DNA of 64,000 nucleotides from Kitasatospora sp. NBC_00374 (GCF_041434935.1 NZ_CP107964.1:3224001-3288000); one strand, 5' to 3'; counted from the stretch's first letter, positions 1 to 9,384 are shown. The notes: a model not told the origin generated them from the letters alone. A program made the numbers and translations.

Positions 1-363
1 GCCCGTACCCGTAATCGCGCCGCCGTCGACGACGGGCTCGCGGGCCATCACCGCGTACCCGATGCCCGGCTCGAAGCCGAAGCCGGAGAGGTCGAGCCGG
101 TTGTAGGGGTCCTCCACACAGAGCTGGGCGTCCTGCCGTTCCCGGAACTGGGCCACCAATTGCTCCTGCAGGGCGGCGGGGTCGGGGTAGGGGCGGGTCA
201 CCACGATGCGGTCCGCCTCGACCCGGCCCCCGGCTCCCCCGCCGCATCTGACGGCGGTGAAGCCCGGCCGACGGACCCGCTCCCAGCCGTTGGCCTCGGC
301 CCGGGCCAGCAGGAACGCGGCGGCGTTGTCGTTGGCCAGTTCGAGCCGGCGGCGGATCTCCAT
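1..363 (-). CDS. Unidentified protein, first 121 codons only (runs off left edge)
   Basis: A leftward reading frame begins at an ATG (361-363) and stays open to the window edge, so only the N-terminal part is visible. The residues start MEIRRRLELANDNAAAFLLA and continue with a region rich in Arg, Asp and Pro. Third codon positions are almost all G or C, as expected for coding DNA here. I do not recognise the family. The layout weakly recalls the N-terminal part of actinobacterial GNAT-like proteins, but no acetyl-CoA-binding motif is visible. The Shine-Dalgarno before the ATG is weak. Confidence 0.5.
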   Translation of the reverse strand, partial: MEIRRRLELANDNAAAFLLARAEANGWERVRRPGFTAVRCGGGAGGRVEADRIVVTRPYPDPAALQEQLVAQFRERQDAQLCVEDPYNRLDLSGFGFEPGIGYAVMAREPVVDGGAITGTG

Positions 364-1122
364 GACCCGACGATAGTCCCGCGTGTCGCGGCTCCCCCGC
401 CAAGGGCTCGACCGCCATGCCGGTCGGCTGCCGCAGCGTCACCCAGGGCCCTGCGGAGGCCTGCAGCGCACCCCACGCGTTCCCCGCGGCGCCCCGAGGG
501 CCGCACCCGCCGCGCGGACCACCGCCCGGACCGCGCCCGGACCACCGCCCGGCCGGCGCGCCGGGCAACCTCGCAGGCACCCGGTCCGACCGGCCCGACG
601 GACCGTCATGCGGCCGTGCCGCCCCGGGCCCCGGCGGACGGACACCGCCGGCCGGCACTCCCCGGGGCCCGCACGGCCCCCCGCGACCGTCGCAGGCCGC
701 CGCAGGCCGTCGCGAGCAGTCGCAGGCCGTGCTCGAAACGCCGGCCCGGCGCCGGCGGGACAGCACCCGGGAGCGCGCGCGAATGCCATGCGCGCCCCCG
801 TTTCCCACCGCCTGTTTTCGGTCAATCTGCGAACACCCTCTTCCGCTTGGGCAAAGCCGCAGTCCAAAGCGGTGACGGAGGAGCGGGAGTCCGCGACAGC
901 GGGTGATCGGTCGTGCGACAACCAGCCACCATTGCCCCCGCCCCCTTCACAGGGGGGTCGACGGGTGCCACGCTTCGTGATCGAATGCATCGCGCCAAAT
1001 TGCCATGTCGACATAGCGTCGGATGGTGAACTTGTCACAACGGCAACGGTCCACCAAGTAGATTCGATCTTGGCGAACAGCGCGGCACCACCACACCACA
1101 CCACCGAGGGGGCTGGAGCGCC
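364..1122. promoter_or_regulatory. Long intergenic leader upstream of adpA
   Basis: About 760 bases lie between the divergent left-edge gene and adpA. Frames that stay open across this stretch have poor codon character and no good ribosome binding sites, so I call no gene. The last 170 bases (about 955-1110) are clearly more AT-rich than the rest and contain TTGTCA (1032-1037) and TAGATT-like elements, so the adpA promoter is probably here. Long multi-input adpA promoter regions are known in Streptomyces. No specific operator could be assigned. Confidence 0.4.
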
Positions 1123-3504
1123 TTGAGCAGGGTGAGCAGGAGCGACACGGGTCCTGACAGCGGCCAGCCGTCGACCAGTCTCCCGGGCCGTTCCGCCAGA
1201 GCGGGTGTGGCCAAGCCCGACTGGGTCGCCCCGGGCACCTCCGGCCACCCGACCGCCCGTCAGGCCGGGCGTCGGGCCGGCGACCTCACCCCTCCCCCCG
1301 GCGGCGCCGGCACCGGTTCGGGGCTGACGCACGGCCAGTTCGCGGTGGAGTACGGGCCCTCGGCCTCGTACGGCCCCTCAGCGCACACCGCCGCGCACAC
1401 CGCCGCCTACGCCCACGGCCCGTCGTCCCCCTCGGCCCCGCTCGGGCTCGCCGGACCGACCGCCCCGGCCGGATACACCGCCGGTGGCGCCACCCCGCAC
1501 GCGGGCCTCCCCTCGTACGCCACGTCCGCCGCCGGCACGGCCACCGCCGCCTCGGCCTTCGGCGCCGGCCCGGGTGCAGGTACGGGCACCGGCCAGGCGC
1601 CCTCCGCGGGCCCGGGCGGCGGCTTCGCGAGCGCCGTGAACGGCCCGGGCCAGGCCGGGCTGTCGGCGCCCGCACCCCGCAAGCTCTCCGGCCGGCGGCG
1701 CCGCGAGACCGTGGCCGTCCTGATCTTCAGCGGCGCTCCCATCTTCGAGAGCTCGATCCCGCTCTCCGTCTTCGGCGTCGACCGCCAGGACGCCGGGGTC
1801 CCGCGCTACCGGCTGCTGGTCTGCGCGGGCGAGGAGGGGCCGCTCACCACCACCGGCGGCCTGACCCTGACCGCCCCGTACGGCCTGGAGGCGCTGTCGC
1901 GGGCCGGGACCATCGTCGTCCCCGCCTGGCGGTCGATCTCCCAGCCGCCGCCCGCCGAGGCGATCACCGCACTGCGCAAGGCCCACCACGAGGGCGCCCG
2001 GATCATCGGCCTGTGCACCGGAGCCTTCGTGCTGGCCGCGGCCGGGCTGCTCGACGGGCGTCCGGCCACCACCCACTGGATGTACGCGCCGACGCTGGCC
2101 AAGCGCTACCCGCGCGTCCATGTCGACCCGCGCGAGCTGTTCGTGGACGACGGCGACGTGCTCACCTCGGCCGGTACGGCGGCCGGCATCGACCTCTGCC
2201 TGCACGTGGTGCGCAGCGACCACGGCACCGAGGCCGCGAACGCGCTGGCCCGCCGCCTGGTCGTGCCCAACCGGCGCAGCGGGGGCGGACAGGCCCAGTA
2301 CATCGATCAGTCTTTACCTGAAGAGATCGGCAACGACCCGCTGGCCGAGGTGGTCACCTGGGCGCTGGAGAACCTCAATCAGCAGTTCGACGTCGAAGTG
2401 CTGGCCGCTCGCGCGTACATGAGCCGGCGCACCTTCGACCGGCGGTTCCGCACGCTCACCGGCAGCGCGCCGCTGCAGTGGCTGATCACGCAGCGCGTGC
2501 TGCAGGCCCAGCGGCTGCTGGAGACCTCGGACCTGTCGGTGGACGACGTCGCGCGGCGGTGCGGGTTCCGTTCGCCGGTGGCTCTGCGCGGCCACTTCCG
2601 ACGGCAGTTGGGGGTGTCCCCGGCGGCGTACCGGACCACCTACCGGGCCCGCCGGCCGGCACCCTCCGGTGTCGTCCCGTCGCAGGCCCTGCCGGGCGAG
2701 CGCGCACTGCAGGGTGAGCGGTCGGCGCACGGCCTCGCCACGGCGGGCGCGCCCGGCCTGACGGGCGGTTCGGCGCTGTTCGGCGGCCATGGCGTCCCCG
2801 GCGGCTTCACGGGCCCGGGTTCCGGCGCGGGAGCGGCGGGTACGACGGCCGGCTCCGCGCAGTCGCACGGCGCCGCGGCGGCCCCGGGCCACGCTTCGGC
2901 GTACCCGGCGGGACACCAGGGGAGCCACCCCTCCGGCCACCAGGCCGGTCATCAGGCCGGCCACCCGGGCACGCCCTCGGCCGACCGGGGCGGCCCGGCC
3001 GGCGGGCAGCCCGGACGCGGCCGGATCCGTCCGCTCGTCCCGCCCCAGCCCGGGCCGGCCCCGAGCCGCTCCGGCCGGCTCGCCGACCGGTCACCGGACC
3101 TCCAGGCCGAGCGGGGGGCCGACCGGGGAACCGACCGGGGAACCGAGCGGGGGCCGGCCGCTCCGGCGGCGCCGACGGGCGGCCCGACGCCCGGTCCGCC
3201 CCGCGCGGCGATCGACCGGGGGGCCTGCGCGGCGGCCCGCGGAGCGACGACCGGGCGGCCGTGGAGCACGCGGTGGCGGAGGAGGACCACGGCCAGCACG
3301 GGCCGAGCGCCCGCGGGCAGGGCCTGGGTCACCGTCCCGACGGCGGTTCCCGGCCGGCCGAGCCGCACCCGGACGACACCGCTGCCGCCGACCCCGCCCA
3401 GGAGGACGCGGCGCAGGCCGACGGCGGATCGTCGGCGCACGGAGGCCAGGCACAGCACCCCCGCACGGCCCGACCGCTGTCCGCCTCGCGTGATCGCGCC
3501 GTAG
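1123..3504 (+). CDS. adpA: AdpA, AraC-family master regulator, with extended low-complexity ends
   Basis: AdpA is the central activator of differentiation and secondary metabolism in Streptomyces. The conserved core starts near residue 187 (KLSGRRRRETVAVLIFSG). It comprises a ThiJ/PfpI (GATase1-like) dimerisation domain at about 195-375 and an AraC-type double HTH at about 425-507 (YMSRRTFDRRFR, DDVARRCGFRSP). Codon 398 is TTA (2314-2316), in the interdomain position where streptomycete adpA genes keep a bldA-dependent leucine. The protein is 793 aa against about 400 for the family. It has a Gly/Ala/Pro-rich N-terminal extension from a TTG start, and a His/Gly- then Arg-rich tail. After the G6 run at 3218-3223 the called frame turns Arg-rich with AGG codons. 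The +1 frame (to 3509) has better composition, so the C-terminus may be frameshifted. The true start may also lie downstream. orn follows directly, as in S. coelicolor. Confidence 0.93.
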   Translation: MSRVSRSDTGPDSGQPSTSLPGRSARAGVAKPDWVAPGTSGHPTARQAGRRAGDLTPPPGGAGTGSGLTHGQFAVEYGPSASYGPSAHTAAHTAAYAHGPSSPSAPLGLAGPTAPAGYTAGGATPHAGLPSYATSAAGTATAASAFGAGPGAGTGTGQAPSAGPGGGFASAVNGPGQAGLSAPAPRKLSGRRRRETVAVLIFSGAPIFESSIPLSVFGVDRQDAGVPRYRLLVCAGEEGPLTTTGGLTLTAPYGLEALSRAGTIVVPAWRSISQPPPAEAITALRKAHHEGARIIGLCTGAFVLAAAGLLDGRPATTHWMYAPTLAKRYPRVHVDPRELFVDDGDVLTSAGTAAGIDLCLHVVRSDHGTEAANALARRLVVPNRRSGGGQAQYIDQSLPEEIGNDPLAEVVTWALENLNQQFDVEVLAARAYMSRRTFDRRFRTLTGSAPLQWLITQRVLQAQRLLETSDLSVDDVARRCGFRSPVALRGHFRRQLGVSPAAYRTTYRARRPAPSGVVPSQALPGERALQGERSAHGLATAGAPGLTGGSALFGGHGVPGGFTGPGSGAGAAGTTAGSAQSHGAAAAPGHASAYPAGHQGSHPSGHQAGHQAGHPGTPSADRGGPAGGQPGRGRIRPLVPPQPGPAPSRSGRLADRSPDLQAERGADRGTDRGTERGPAAPAAPTGGPTPGPPRAAIDRGACAAARGATTGRPWSTRWRRRTTASTGRAPAGRAWVTVPTAVPGRPSRTRTTPLPPTPPRRTRRRPTADRRRTEARHSTPARPDRCPPRVIAP

Positions 3505-3514
3505 GGTGAGTGGC

Positions 3515-4117
3515 GTGAATGACCGATTGGTATGGATCGACTGTGAAATGACCGGCCTCGACCTCGACCGGGACGCCCTGGTCGAGGTCGCCGCACTGGT
3601 GACCGACTCGGAGCTGAACATCCTCGGCGAGGGTGTGGATGTCATCATCCGTCCGCCGGCCGAGGCGGTGGAGAACATGCCCGACGTGGTGCGCACCATG
3701 CACACCGCCTCCGGCCTGCTCACCGAGCTGGAGCAGGGCGTCACGCTGGCGGAGGCCGAGGAGCGGGTGCTCGCGTACATCCGCGAGTTCGTGCCCGAGG
3801 CGGGCCGGACGCCGCTGTGCGGCAACTCGGTCGCCACCGACCGAGGCTTCCTCTCCCGGGACATGCCCACGCTGGAGGGCTACCTCCACTACCGGATCGT
3901 GGACGTCTCCTCGATCAAGGAGCTGGCCCGCCGCTGGTACCCGCGCGCCTACTACAACAGCCCGCAGAAGGGCGGCAGCCACCGCGCCCTGGCGGACATC
4001 CGCGAGAGCATCGCCGAACTCCGCTACTACCGCGAGGCGGTGTTCGTCGAGCAGCCGGGCCCCGACACCGAGACCGCTCGGGCCATCGCGATCAAGCACC
4101 AGCTGCCGACCCCCTGA
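3515..4117 (+). CDS. orn: Oligoribonuclease Orn
   Basis: DEDD-family 3'-5' exoribonuclease that degrades 2-5 nt RNAs and linear pGpG. The 200-aa product begins NDRLVWIDCEMTGLDLD, whose D-x-E is the first metal-binding motif. Further motifs include CGNSVATDRGFL, YRIVDVSSIKELARRW and HRALADIRESIAEL near the C-terminus, the last carrying the catalytic H and final D. I chose the GTG at 3515 over the GTG at 3506 because Orn proteins start at this Asn-Asp. It sits just after adpA, the conserved streptomycete arrangement. Length and motifs are fully normal. Confidence 0.97.
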   Translation: MNDRLVWIDCEMTGLDLDRDALVEVAALVTDSELNILGEGVDVIIRPPAEAVENMPDVVRTMHTASGLLTELEQGVTLAEAEERVLAYIREFVPEAGRTPLCGNSVATDRGFLSRDMPTLEGYLHYRIVDVSSIKELARRWYPRAYYNSPQKGGSHRALADIRESIAELRYYREAVFVEQPGPDTETARAIAIKHQLPTP

Positions 4118-4216
4118 CCAGCCCTCTGATCGGAGCGGTACTCGAAACCCTGGCGCGAGCACTCTCTCGGATCCTGTAGAGTTCTTCCTGTCGGAGCGGG
4201 AACGCCCCGGACAGAT

Positions 4217-4293
4217 GGTGGGTGTAGCTCAGTTGGTAGAGCACCTGGTTGTGGTCCAGGTGGCCGCGGGTTCGAGTCCCGTCACTCACCCCA
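4217..4293 (+). tRNA. tRNA-His (GTG), CCA encoded
   Basis: The cloverleaf is complete: acceptor GTGGGTG pairs with CACTCAC (one G-T), D arm TAGCTCAGTTGGTAGAGC, anticodon loop TTGTGGT with anticodon GTG, T arm GCGGGTTCGAGTCCCGT. An extra G at position -1 (4217) faces the discriminator C, the identity feature of tRNA-His. CCA is encoded at 4291-4293. A 21-bp hairpin terminator follows at once. Confidence 0.97.
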
Positions 4294-4295
4294 TC

Positions 4296-4340
4296 AAGCC
4301 GAAGGGCCTGATCTTCTCGGAAGATCAGGCCCTTCGGCTT
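4296..4340 (+). terminator. Rho-independent-type terminator of tRNA-His
   Basis: Perfect 21-bp inverted repeat (4296-4316 with 4320-4340) with a 3-nt loop, ending in a short T run. It starts two bases after the CCA of tRNA-His. Confidence 0.9.
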
Positions 4341-4442
4341 TTCCCCGTTCCCGCCCACTCCCCTTCTCCTGCCCGAGCCCGTGCCGCACCGACTGCCGGC
4401 ACCCCCTCCCCGAACAAGCTACCCACTAGTAACATTGCTGCC

Positions 4443-4889
4443 ATGACCACACCTTCGATCGGGCAGCTGCTCGACTCCACCGTCCCCATGGCTCACACCC
4501 TCAAGATCGAGTACCTGGAGACGAGCCCCGAGCGGGCCGTGCTCCAGCTGCCCGATCAGCCCGCGTTCCACAACCACGTCGGCGGCCCGCACGCCGGTGC
4601 GATGTTCACCCTGGCCGAGTCCGCCAGCGGCTGCATCGTGCTCGCGGCCTTCGGGGACCAGCTCTCCCGCGCCGTGCCGCTCGCCGTCAACGCGGAGATC
4701 GAGTACAAGAAGCTCGCCATGGGCGTGGTGACGGCGACGGCCACCCTCGGCCGCCCGATCGCCGACGTGGTCGCCGAGCTCGACAAGGGCGAGCGCCCGG
4801 TCTTCCCCGTCACCGTGGAGATCACCCGCGCCGACGGCGGCGTCACCGGTGTGATGACCATCACCTGGACCCTGCGCCCCAACTCCTGA
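4443..4889 (+). CDS. PaaI/DUF4442-type hotdog-fold thioesterase
   Basis: A 148-aa protein with the hotdog-fold pattern: helix and strand at 20-40, then FHNHVGGPHAGAMFTLAESASG (about residues 40-60), which resembles the HGG-type acyl-CoA site of PaaI-like thioesterases, and VNAEIEYKKLAMGVVTATA as the following strand pair. Members hydrolyse acyl- or aryl-CoA thioesters in the cytoplasm. The substrate cannot be read from sequence. It stands alone between the tRNA-His terminator and a hairpin at 4909-4950. The start is the ATG at 4443, with no strong Shine-Dalgarno. Confidence 0.8.
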   Translation: MTTPSIGQLLDSTVPMAHTLKIEYLETSPERAVLQLPDQPAFHNHVGGPHAGAMFTLAESASGCIVLAAFGDQLSRAVPLAVNAEIEYKKLAMGVVTATATLGRPIADVVAELDKGERPVFPVTVEITRADGGVTGVMTITWTLRPNS

Positions 4890-4908
4890 GTCCAGGGCGC
4901 TCCTGGCG

Positions 4909-4950
4909 CCCCCGACGGCCCCGGCTCCGGTCGGCCGCGACCGTCGGGGG
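4909..4950 (+). terminator. Hairpin downstream of the PaaI-like gene
   Basis: Ten-base inverted repeat CCCCCGACGG / CCGTCGGGGG separated by 22 nt, beginning 19 bases after the stop codon. Probable terminator without a T run, as is common in high-GC actinobacteria. Bases 4951-5309 hold nothing else I recognise. Confidence 0.6.
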
Positions 4951-5309
4951 CCCGCCCCACCCCGCGCCACCCCGTCTCACCCCGCCGAGCCCGCCGCAGC
5001 CGTCCCGCGACCGCGCGCCACGGGACCGCACCACGCGACCGCACCACGAGCGGGGGCCACCCCGGGTTCGGCGGGCTCGGCCGCAGCCGTCCTGATGCAC
5101 CGGCAGCGGGAGTACGCCACCCCCTCGGCCGGCCCCCAGATCGGCCGGAAATCGACCCTCCTGGGGCGCCCCCGGCACCGTCCGGACAACAGGACGCCAC
5201 CGGGCCGGGCCGGCCCCGGGGGCGCACGGCCGGCGCCGGCGGCCCACGGCGATGACGGACAGTCACCGCCCGGCGTGACCTCCCCGCGGTCCGGTCGTTC
5301 TCCCCTCAC

Positions 5310-6083
5310 GTGCGAGCCAATCACGCGAACCCCCCGCCGCCCGAGGCCGACGGTGGCGCTCGCGCCACCGGTCACGGTGCCGCCGGCCGACTGCCCAGGA
5401 CCCGGACGCTGGCGGCGGGTGGCGCCGTGCTCGCCCAAGTCTGCGGACTGGGGCTCGGGTTCAGCACCGTGGCCTACGCCGCCGGCGGGGAGTCCGGCAC
5501 CGGCCGCTCCCAGCACTCCGACGCCCCCACCCCCGCGCCCGGCCCGCTCGGCCGGCCGGCGGACACCGTGACCCCCCTGCTGGAGCACACCGCGGCCCCC
5601 GTGGACCGCGTGCTGCGGGAGCGGATCAGGGCCGACGGGCTCCCGCTCCCGGGCCAGGCGGCCGCCGTACCCGACGCGTTCGCGATCGCCGCCGTCCTGC
5701 TCCCCACCGTCCCGGCGCAGCCGCACGCCGACGGCCCCGTCCGCGCCTCCCGCTCGGGGCAGACCGCCGCCGCGGCCCGGGCCGACACGGACACCTCGGA
5801 CGCCTCGGTACCGGCGGTCGACGAGGCCTCGCTGATCACGGGCCCCGCCGGCCGGCCGGTGTCCGGCCCGGACCGGGCGGTCGTCGCCATCCCCCGGCCG
5901 GCCGCCGCCCTGGACGAGCTGGACCACGAGCCCACCGCGGACGAGCTGGCGCTCACCGCGGCCGTCCCGCTCCGGTCGGACGGGACGGACGGCGGGACGG
6001 CCGTGCTGGTCCCGATCGCCGCCGGCCTGCTGCTGACCGGCGCGGCGATGTACAAGCACCGGGGGCTCCCCCGCGGCCACTGA
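5310..6083 (+). CDS. Putative exported or membrane-anchored protein, unknown function
   Basis: A 257-aa product from a GTG start. Near residues 30-58 there is a basic stretch followed by a hydrophobic segment (TLAAGGAVLAQVCGLGLG), ending in AYAAGG, a plausible signal-peptide cleavage region. The middle is Ala/Pro/Asp-rich and low in complexity. A second hydrophobic helix (AVLVPIAAGLLLTGAAMY) lies at about 232-249 followed by KHRG, so the protein may be anchored with its bulk outside. Codon character is good. I recognise no domain, and the exact start is uncertain. Confidence 0.55.
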   Translation: MRANHANPPPPEADGGARATGHGAAGRLPRTRTLAAGGAVLAQVCGLGLGFSTVAYAAGGESGTGRSQHSDAPTPAPGPLGRPADTVTPLLEHTAAPVDRVLRERIRADGLPLPGQAAAVPDAFAIAAVLLPTVPAQPHADGPVRASRSGQTAAAARADTDTSDASVPAVDEASLITGPAGRPVSGPDRAVVAIPRPAAALDELDHEPTADELALTAAVPLRSDGTDGGTAVLVPIAAGLLLTGAAMYKHRGLPRGH

Positions 6084-6149
6084 CCACCGCGGCCACCGTC
6101 CCCGCGGGCCGGCCACGGTGTCACCGGAGTCGGGAGCGTCACCGCCCGG

Positions 6150-7064
6150 TCAGCGGAAGACCCCCGGCGGCGGGGTGGGTGACGGCGCCGCCGTCGCGTC
6201 GGTGGCGGGGGCGGACCCGGCCGTGAAGTCGACCAGCGCCCGGCCGTGCTCGATCCTGCCGAGGCTGGAGTCGGAGGCGACCCTCCGGCCGAGCTCCTCC
6301 AACGGCAGCGGCTGGTGACTCGCCGCCAGGATGAGATTGCCGAACCGCCTGCCGCGCAGCACCGCAGGGTCGGCGACCAGGCAGACCTCGGGGAAGACCG
6401 CGAGCAGGGTGGCGGCCTGGCTCCGGGCGAACGGCAGGGCGGAGCCGTCCGCGAGGTTGACGGCGAACCGGCCGGTGGGGGTGAGCGCTTTGGCGGCCAG
6501 TTGCGCGAACTCCACCGTCGCGCAGTGCGCGGGGACCCTCGCCCCGGCGAAGACGTCGGCGATGACGAGGTCCGCCGACCCCTCGGGGGTCCGTTCGAGC
6601 ACCGACCGGGCGTCCGAGCCGCGGACCCTGATCTGCCAGCCCCGTTCCAACGGCAGCTCGGCACGGACCAGTTCGGTCAGCGCGGTGTCGATCTCGGCGA
6701 CCTGCTGCCGCGACCGCGGCCGGGTGGCGGCGACGTACCGGGCCAGGGTGAGCGCGCCGCCGCCCAGGTGCAGGACGGTGACGGGGCGGCCGGGCGGGGC
6801 CGCGAGGTCGATCAGGTGGCCGAGCCTGCGCTGGTACTCGAAGCCGAGGAAGGACGGGTCGTCCAGGTCGACCAGCGACTGCGGCGCACCGTCGACCAGC
6901 AGTTGCCAGGCGCGGGGGCGGTCCCGGTCGGGGCGGAGCTCCGCCCGGCCGGACTCCACCTCGCGGACCAGCGGACCCTGGGCGTGCGTACGGCCACCGG
7001 GTGCACCGGTGGTGGCGGCCGGGTCGGCCTCGGATGGAGCCCTGCCGGCCCTGCTGCGTCCCAT
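6150..7064 (-). CDS. Spermidine-synthase-like SAM-dependent methyltransferase fold protein
   Basis: A 304-aa protein with the Rossmann fold of the spermidine synthase family: VTVLHLGGGALTLARYVA (motif I) at about 95-112, an acidic motif II VAEIDTALTEL, and SADLVIADVFAGARVPAHC (motif post-I/III). Actinobacterial relatives are usually annotated as fused-MFS/spermidine synthase or SAM methyltransferases; the polyamine role is unproven. The ATG at 7064 is preferred to an upstream GTG because the conserved part starts after it. The last 25 residues are Pro/Ala-rich. Confidence 0.75.
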   Translation of the reverse strand: MGRSRAGRAPSEADPAATTGAPGGRTHAQGPLVREVESGRAELRPDRDRPRAWQLLVDGAPQSLVDLDDPSFLGFEYQRRLGHLIDLAAPPGRPVTVLHLGGGALTLARYVAATRPRSRQQVAEIDTALTELVRAELPLERGWQIRVRGSDARSVLERTPEGSADLVIADVFAGARVPAHCATVEFAQLAAKALTPTGRFAVNLADGSALPFARSQAATLLAVFPEVCLVADPAVLRGRRFGNLILAASHQPLPLEELGRRVASDSSLGRIEHGRALVDFTAGSAPATDATAAPSPTPPPGVFR

Positions 7065-7123
7065 ACGGTCATTATGTCCGCAGGCGACAGGCGGGCAGGG
7101 CGCCGGACGCCGCGCGGGTGCGG

Positions 7124-7594
7124 TCAGAAGGGCCCGAGGCCCCCCGCGGTCAGCGTGCAGGCCGCCTCGCACAGCGCGGAGCGCAGGACCCAGGCGTCGG
7201 TGGGCCGGGGCGGCGCCCCGGCGCCGGCCGGGGGCATCACCCAGCGGGGGTCGGTGGGGGCCGGCAGCACGGCCCCGGCGGTACAGGAGCTGCCGGGCAG
7301 GTGCCAGCCGCCGGCCGTGCCGGCCGGGACCAGGAAGGCGATCGCGGAGCCGCCCGCGGTCTGCAGCACCGACCCGCAGGCGCGCCGCAGCCGGAGGATG
7401 TCCACGGTCTCCAGGCCGTGCCGGACCGAGACCGTCACCAGGTCGTACCGCGTCGTCGGGCGTACGGCTCCCGCTCCGCCCCCGCCGAGGGCGGAGGTCT
7501 CCGCGCCGGGCGCCTCCGGCAGGAGTGCGGGGGCGACCGCGGGCAGTACCCGTTGGGTGGCCAGGCGTCGATAGTGCGGCGCTCCGATAGCCAT
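7124..7594 (-). CDS. Conserved streptomycete hypothetical protein
   Basis: A 156-aa protein starting MAIGAPHYRRL behind a strong AGGAGGG Shine-Dalgarno 5 nt upstream. It has a DLVTVSVRHGLETVDILRL segment and a Gly/Pro-rich C-terminal half ending in ACTLTAGGLGPF. I recognise the type as a streptomycete-specific conserved protein but know no function. It is divergent from the TPR regulator at 7993, with about 400 bp between them. Confidence 0.6.
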   Translation of the reverse strand: MAIGAPHYRRLATQRVLPAVAPALLPEAPGAETSALGGGGAGAVRPTTRYDLVTVSVRHGLETVDILRLRRACGSVLQTAGGSAIAFLVPAGTAGGWHLPGSSCTAGAVLPAPTDPRWVMPPAGAGAPPRPTDAWVLRSALCEAACTLTAGGLGPF

Positions 7595-7992
7595 GAGCCC
7601 TCCTGTCACCTCGTCAGGTCGGAAGCCGGGTCACTCGGTCGGGTGGGGGTGGGCGACCAGGCATCCGCGTACCAGGAGAACGCGTACGGGGCGCGGGAGG
7701 CCACGGGGTGGCGTACGGCAAGCCATGGCATTTCATGGCGGATCCCGGACGGAAGGGGCGAATTGTCCGCTATTGACCGGAGCTTGAGTGGACACCGTCC
7801 GCGTCCGGGCCGTGACTGCGGGTACTGTCGTGCCGACACCGGACGGCCACCCGACCCGTACCGGCACACCAGCACCCGCCGGCCCCACCCGGCCCGGCTT
7901 CTCGGCCGCACCACCGTCACACCCCGGGCGACGGCACCCGCCGGCGTCGCCCGGCCCCGCACGACCTTCGGTGCACGACCTCGGAGCGCAGC
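7595..7992. promoter_or_regulatory. Divergent promoter region
   Basis: About 400 bases between two divergent genes. No structured repeat or operator stands out. A TATTGACC...TTGAGTGG stretch around 7770-7790 is the only locally AT-richer part and may hold a promoter. Confidence 0.3.
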
Positions 7993-9384
7993 ATGACAGC
8001 CACGCGACCGAACGGGCCCGGGCCCACGCCTGCCGCCCCGAACACCGTGATGCGCGCGCTGCGCGCCGACCTCTCCCCCGGCGAGTTCGCGACCGCGGTA
8101 CGCCGGGCGGCCCGGGAGATCGGCGAGCACGTGTCCTGCGACGCGCGCTACGTCGGGCGGGTGGAGTCCGGCGAGATCCGCTGCCCCAACTACGCGTACG
8201 AGCGAGTGTTCCGCCACATGTGGCCGGGACGTTCCCTGGCGGACCTAGGGTTCGCCCCACGGACCGCGGTCCGCCGCCGGTCCGCCGCCGGCGGGCCGGT
8301 CGCGGTCCCCTCGCTCGACGACCTGCACCGGCCCGATGAGGAGAACGACGACGTGCGTCGCCGGACATTCCTGAGCGGCGGCCCGACCGCTCTCGCGACC
8401 GCGCTCGGCCTGGACGGCCCGGCGCGGGCCGCGGCCCCGCCACCGCACGCCGCGCGCCCGGGCCTGCCGGCCCCCCGGAAGGTGGGCGCCGCCGAGGTCG
8501 GGGGCGTGGAGCAGGCCGTCCGGGACATCCGGCTGCTCGACGACGCCCACGGGGCCGACCGCCTGCTGGAGATGGCCGGCCGGTCGCTGCGCGACGCCTA
8601 CGTCCTGCTCGACGACGGTGAGTACGGCTCCGCGACCGAGCGCAGGCTGCAGGCCGGCGCCGGTGAGCTGGCCATCTCGGTCGGCTGGCTGGCGCACGAC
8701 TCGAACCGGCTGATGGACGCCCGGTCGTTCTACAGCGAGGCGCTGGCCACCGCCCGGATGGCCGGCGACGCGGCCCTGGAGGCGCATGTCTTCTGCAACA
8801 GCGCGTTTCTGGCCCGGGACGCGGGCCGGCCCCGTGAGGCACTGCGGGCCGCCCAGGCCGGGCAGGCCGCCGCCCGCAGGCTCGGCTCGGCCCGCCTGCT
8901 CTCGCTGCTGTCGATGCGCGAGGCGGGAGGTTGGGCCCTGCTCCAGGACCGGGCCGCCTGCGAGCAGGCGCTGGCCCGGGCGTACACCCTGTTCGACCGG
9001 GGCGGGTCCGCCGCCGATCCGGAGTGGATGTCCTTCTACGGCGAGGCGGAGATCGCCGGCCTGGAGTCCCAGTGCTGGGCCGCGCTCGGCAGGTGGGACC
9101 TGGCCGGCGAGCGGGCCGGGCGGGCGGTCGACCTGCAACAGCCGCAGTTCGTCCGCAACCGGGCGCTGTACACCGCCGAGTTGGCCAACGACCGGCTCGG
9201 CCGGGGCGACCTGGTGGAGGCGGCCGAGCACGCCTCGGCGGCGGCCCTGCTGCTCGACCAGGTCCGTTCGGCGCGGATCCGCGGGATACTCGCGCACACC
9301 GCCGGACGGCTGCGCGAACACCCCCGGGTGCCGGAGGTCCGCAGGTTCCTGACCTCCTACCGGGCGGTGCTGGCCGCGGCCTGA
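7993..9384 (+). CDS. TPR-containing cytoplasmic regulator
   Basis: A 463-aa protein with a short N-terminal HTH-like region (residues 20-90, FATAVRRAAREIGEHVSCDARYVGRVESGE, then a conserved RCPNYAYERVFRHMWPGRS). A linker with RRRTFLSGG follows, and then a long alpha-helical repeat part (about 170-455) typical of TPR proteins (SFYSEALATARMAGDAALEA, ALARAYTLFDRGG). Streptomycetes have several such orphan HTH-TPR proteins, some of which (for example NsdA) repress antibiotic production. I infer a regulator without naming a target. The ATG at 7993 gives a clean N-terminus. Confidence 0.7.
   Translation: MTATRPNGPGPTPAAPNTVMRALRADLSPGEFATAVRRAAREIGEHVSCDARYVGRVESGEIRCPNYAYERVFRHMWPGRSLADLGFAPRTAVRRRSAAGGPVAVPSLDDLHRPDEENDDVRRRTFLSGGPTALATALGLDGPARAAAPPPHAARPGLPAPRKVGAAEVGGVEQAVRDIRLLDDAHGADRLLEMAGRSLRDAYVLLDDGEYGSATERRLQAGAGELAISVGWLAHDSNRLMDARSFYSEALATARMAGDAALEAHVFCNSAFLARDAGRPREALRAAQAGQAAARRLGSARLLSLLSMREAGGWALLQDRAACEQALARAYTLFDRGGSAADPEWMSFYGEAEIAGLESQCWAALGRWDLAGERAGRAVDLQQPQFVRNRALYTAELANDRLGRGDLVEAAEHASAAALLLDQVRSARIRGILAHTAGRLREHPRVPEVRRFLTSYRAVLAAA

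Noticed and set aside
160..1126. Several overlapping open frames upstream of adpA
   Set aside because: They have poor codon character, no Shine-Dalgarno sites and low-complexity Arg/Pro translations.
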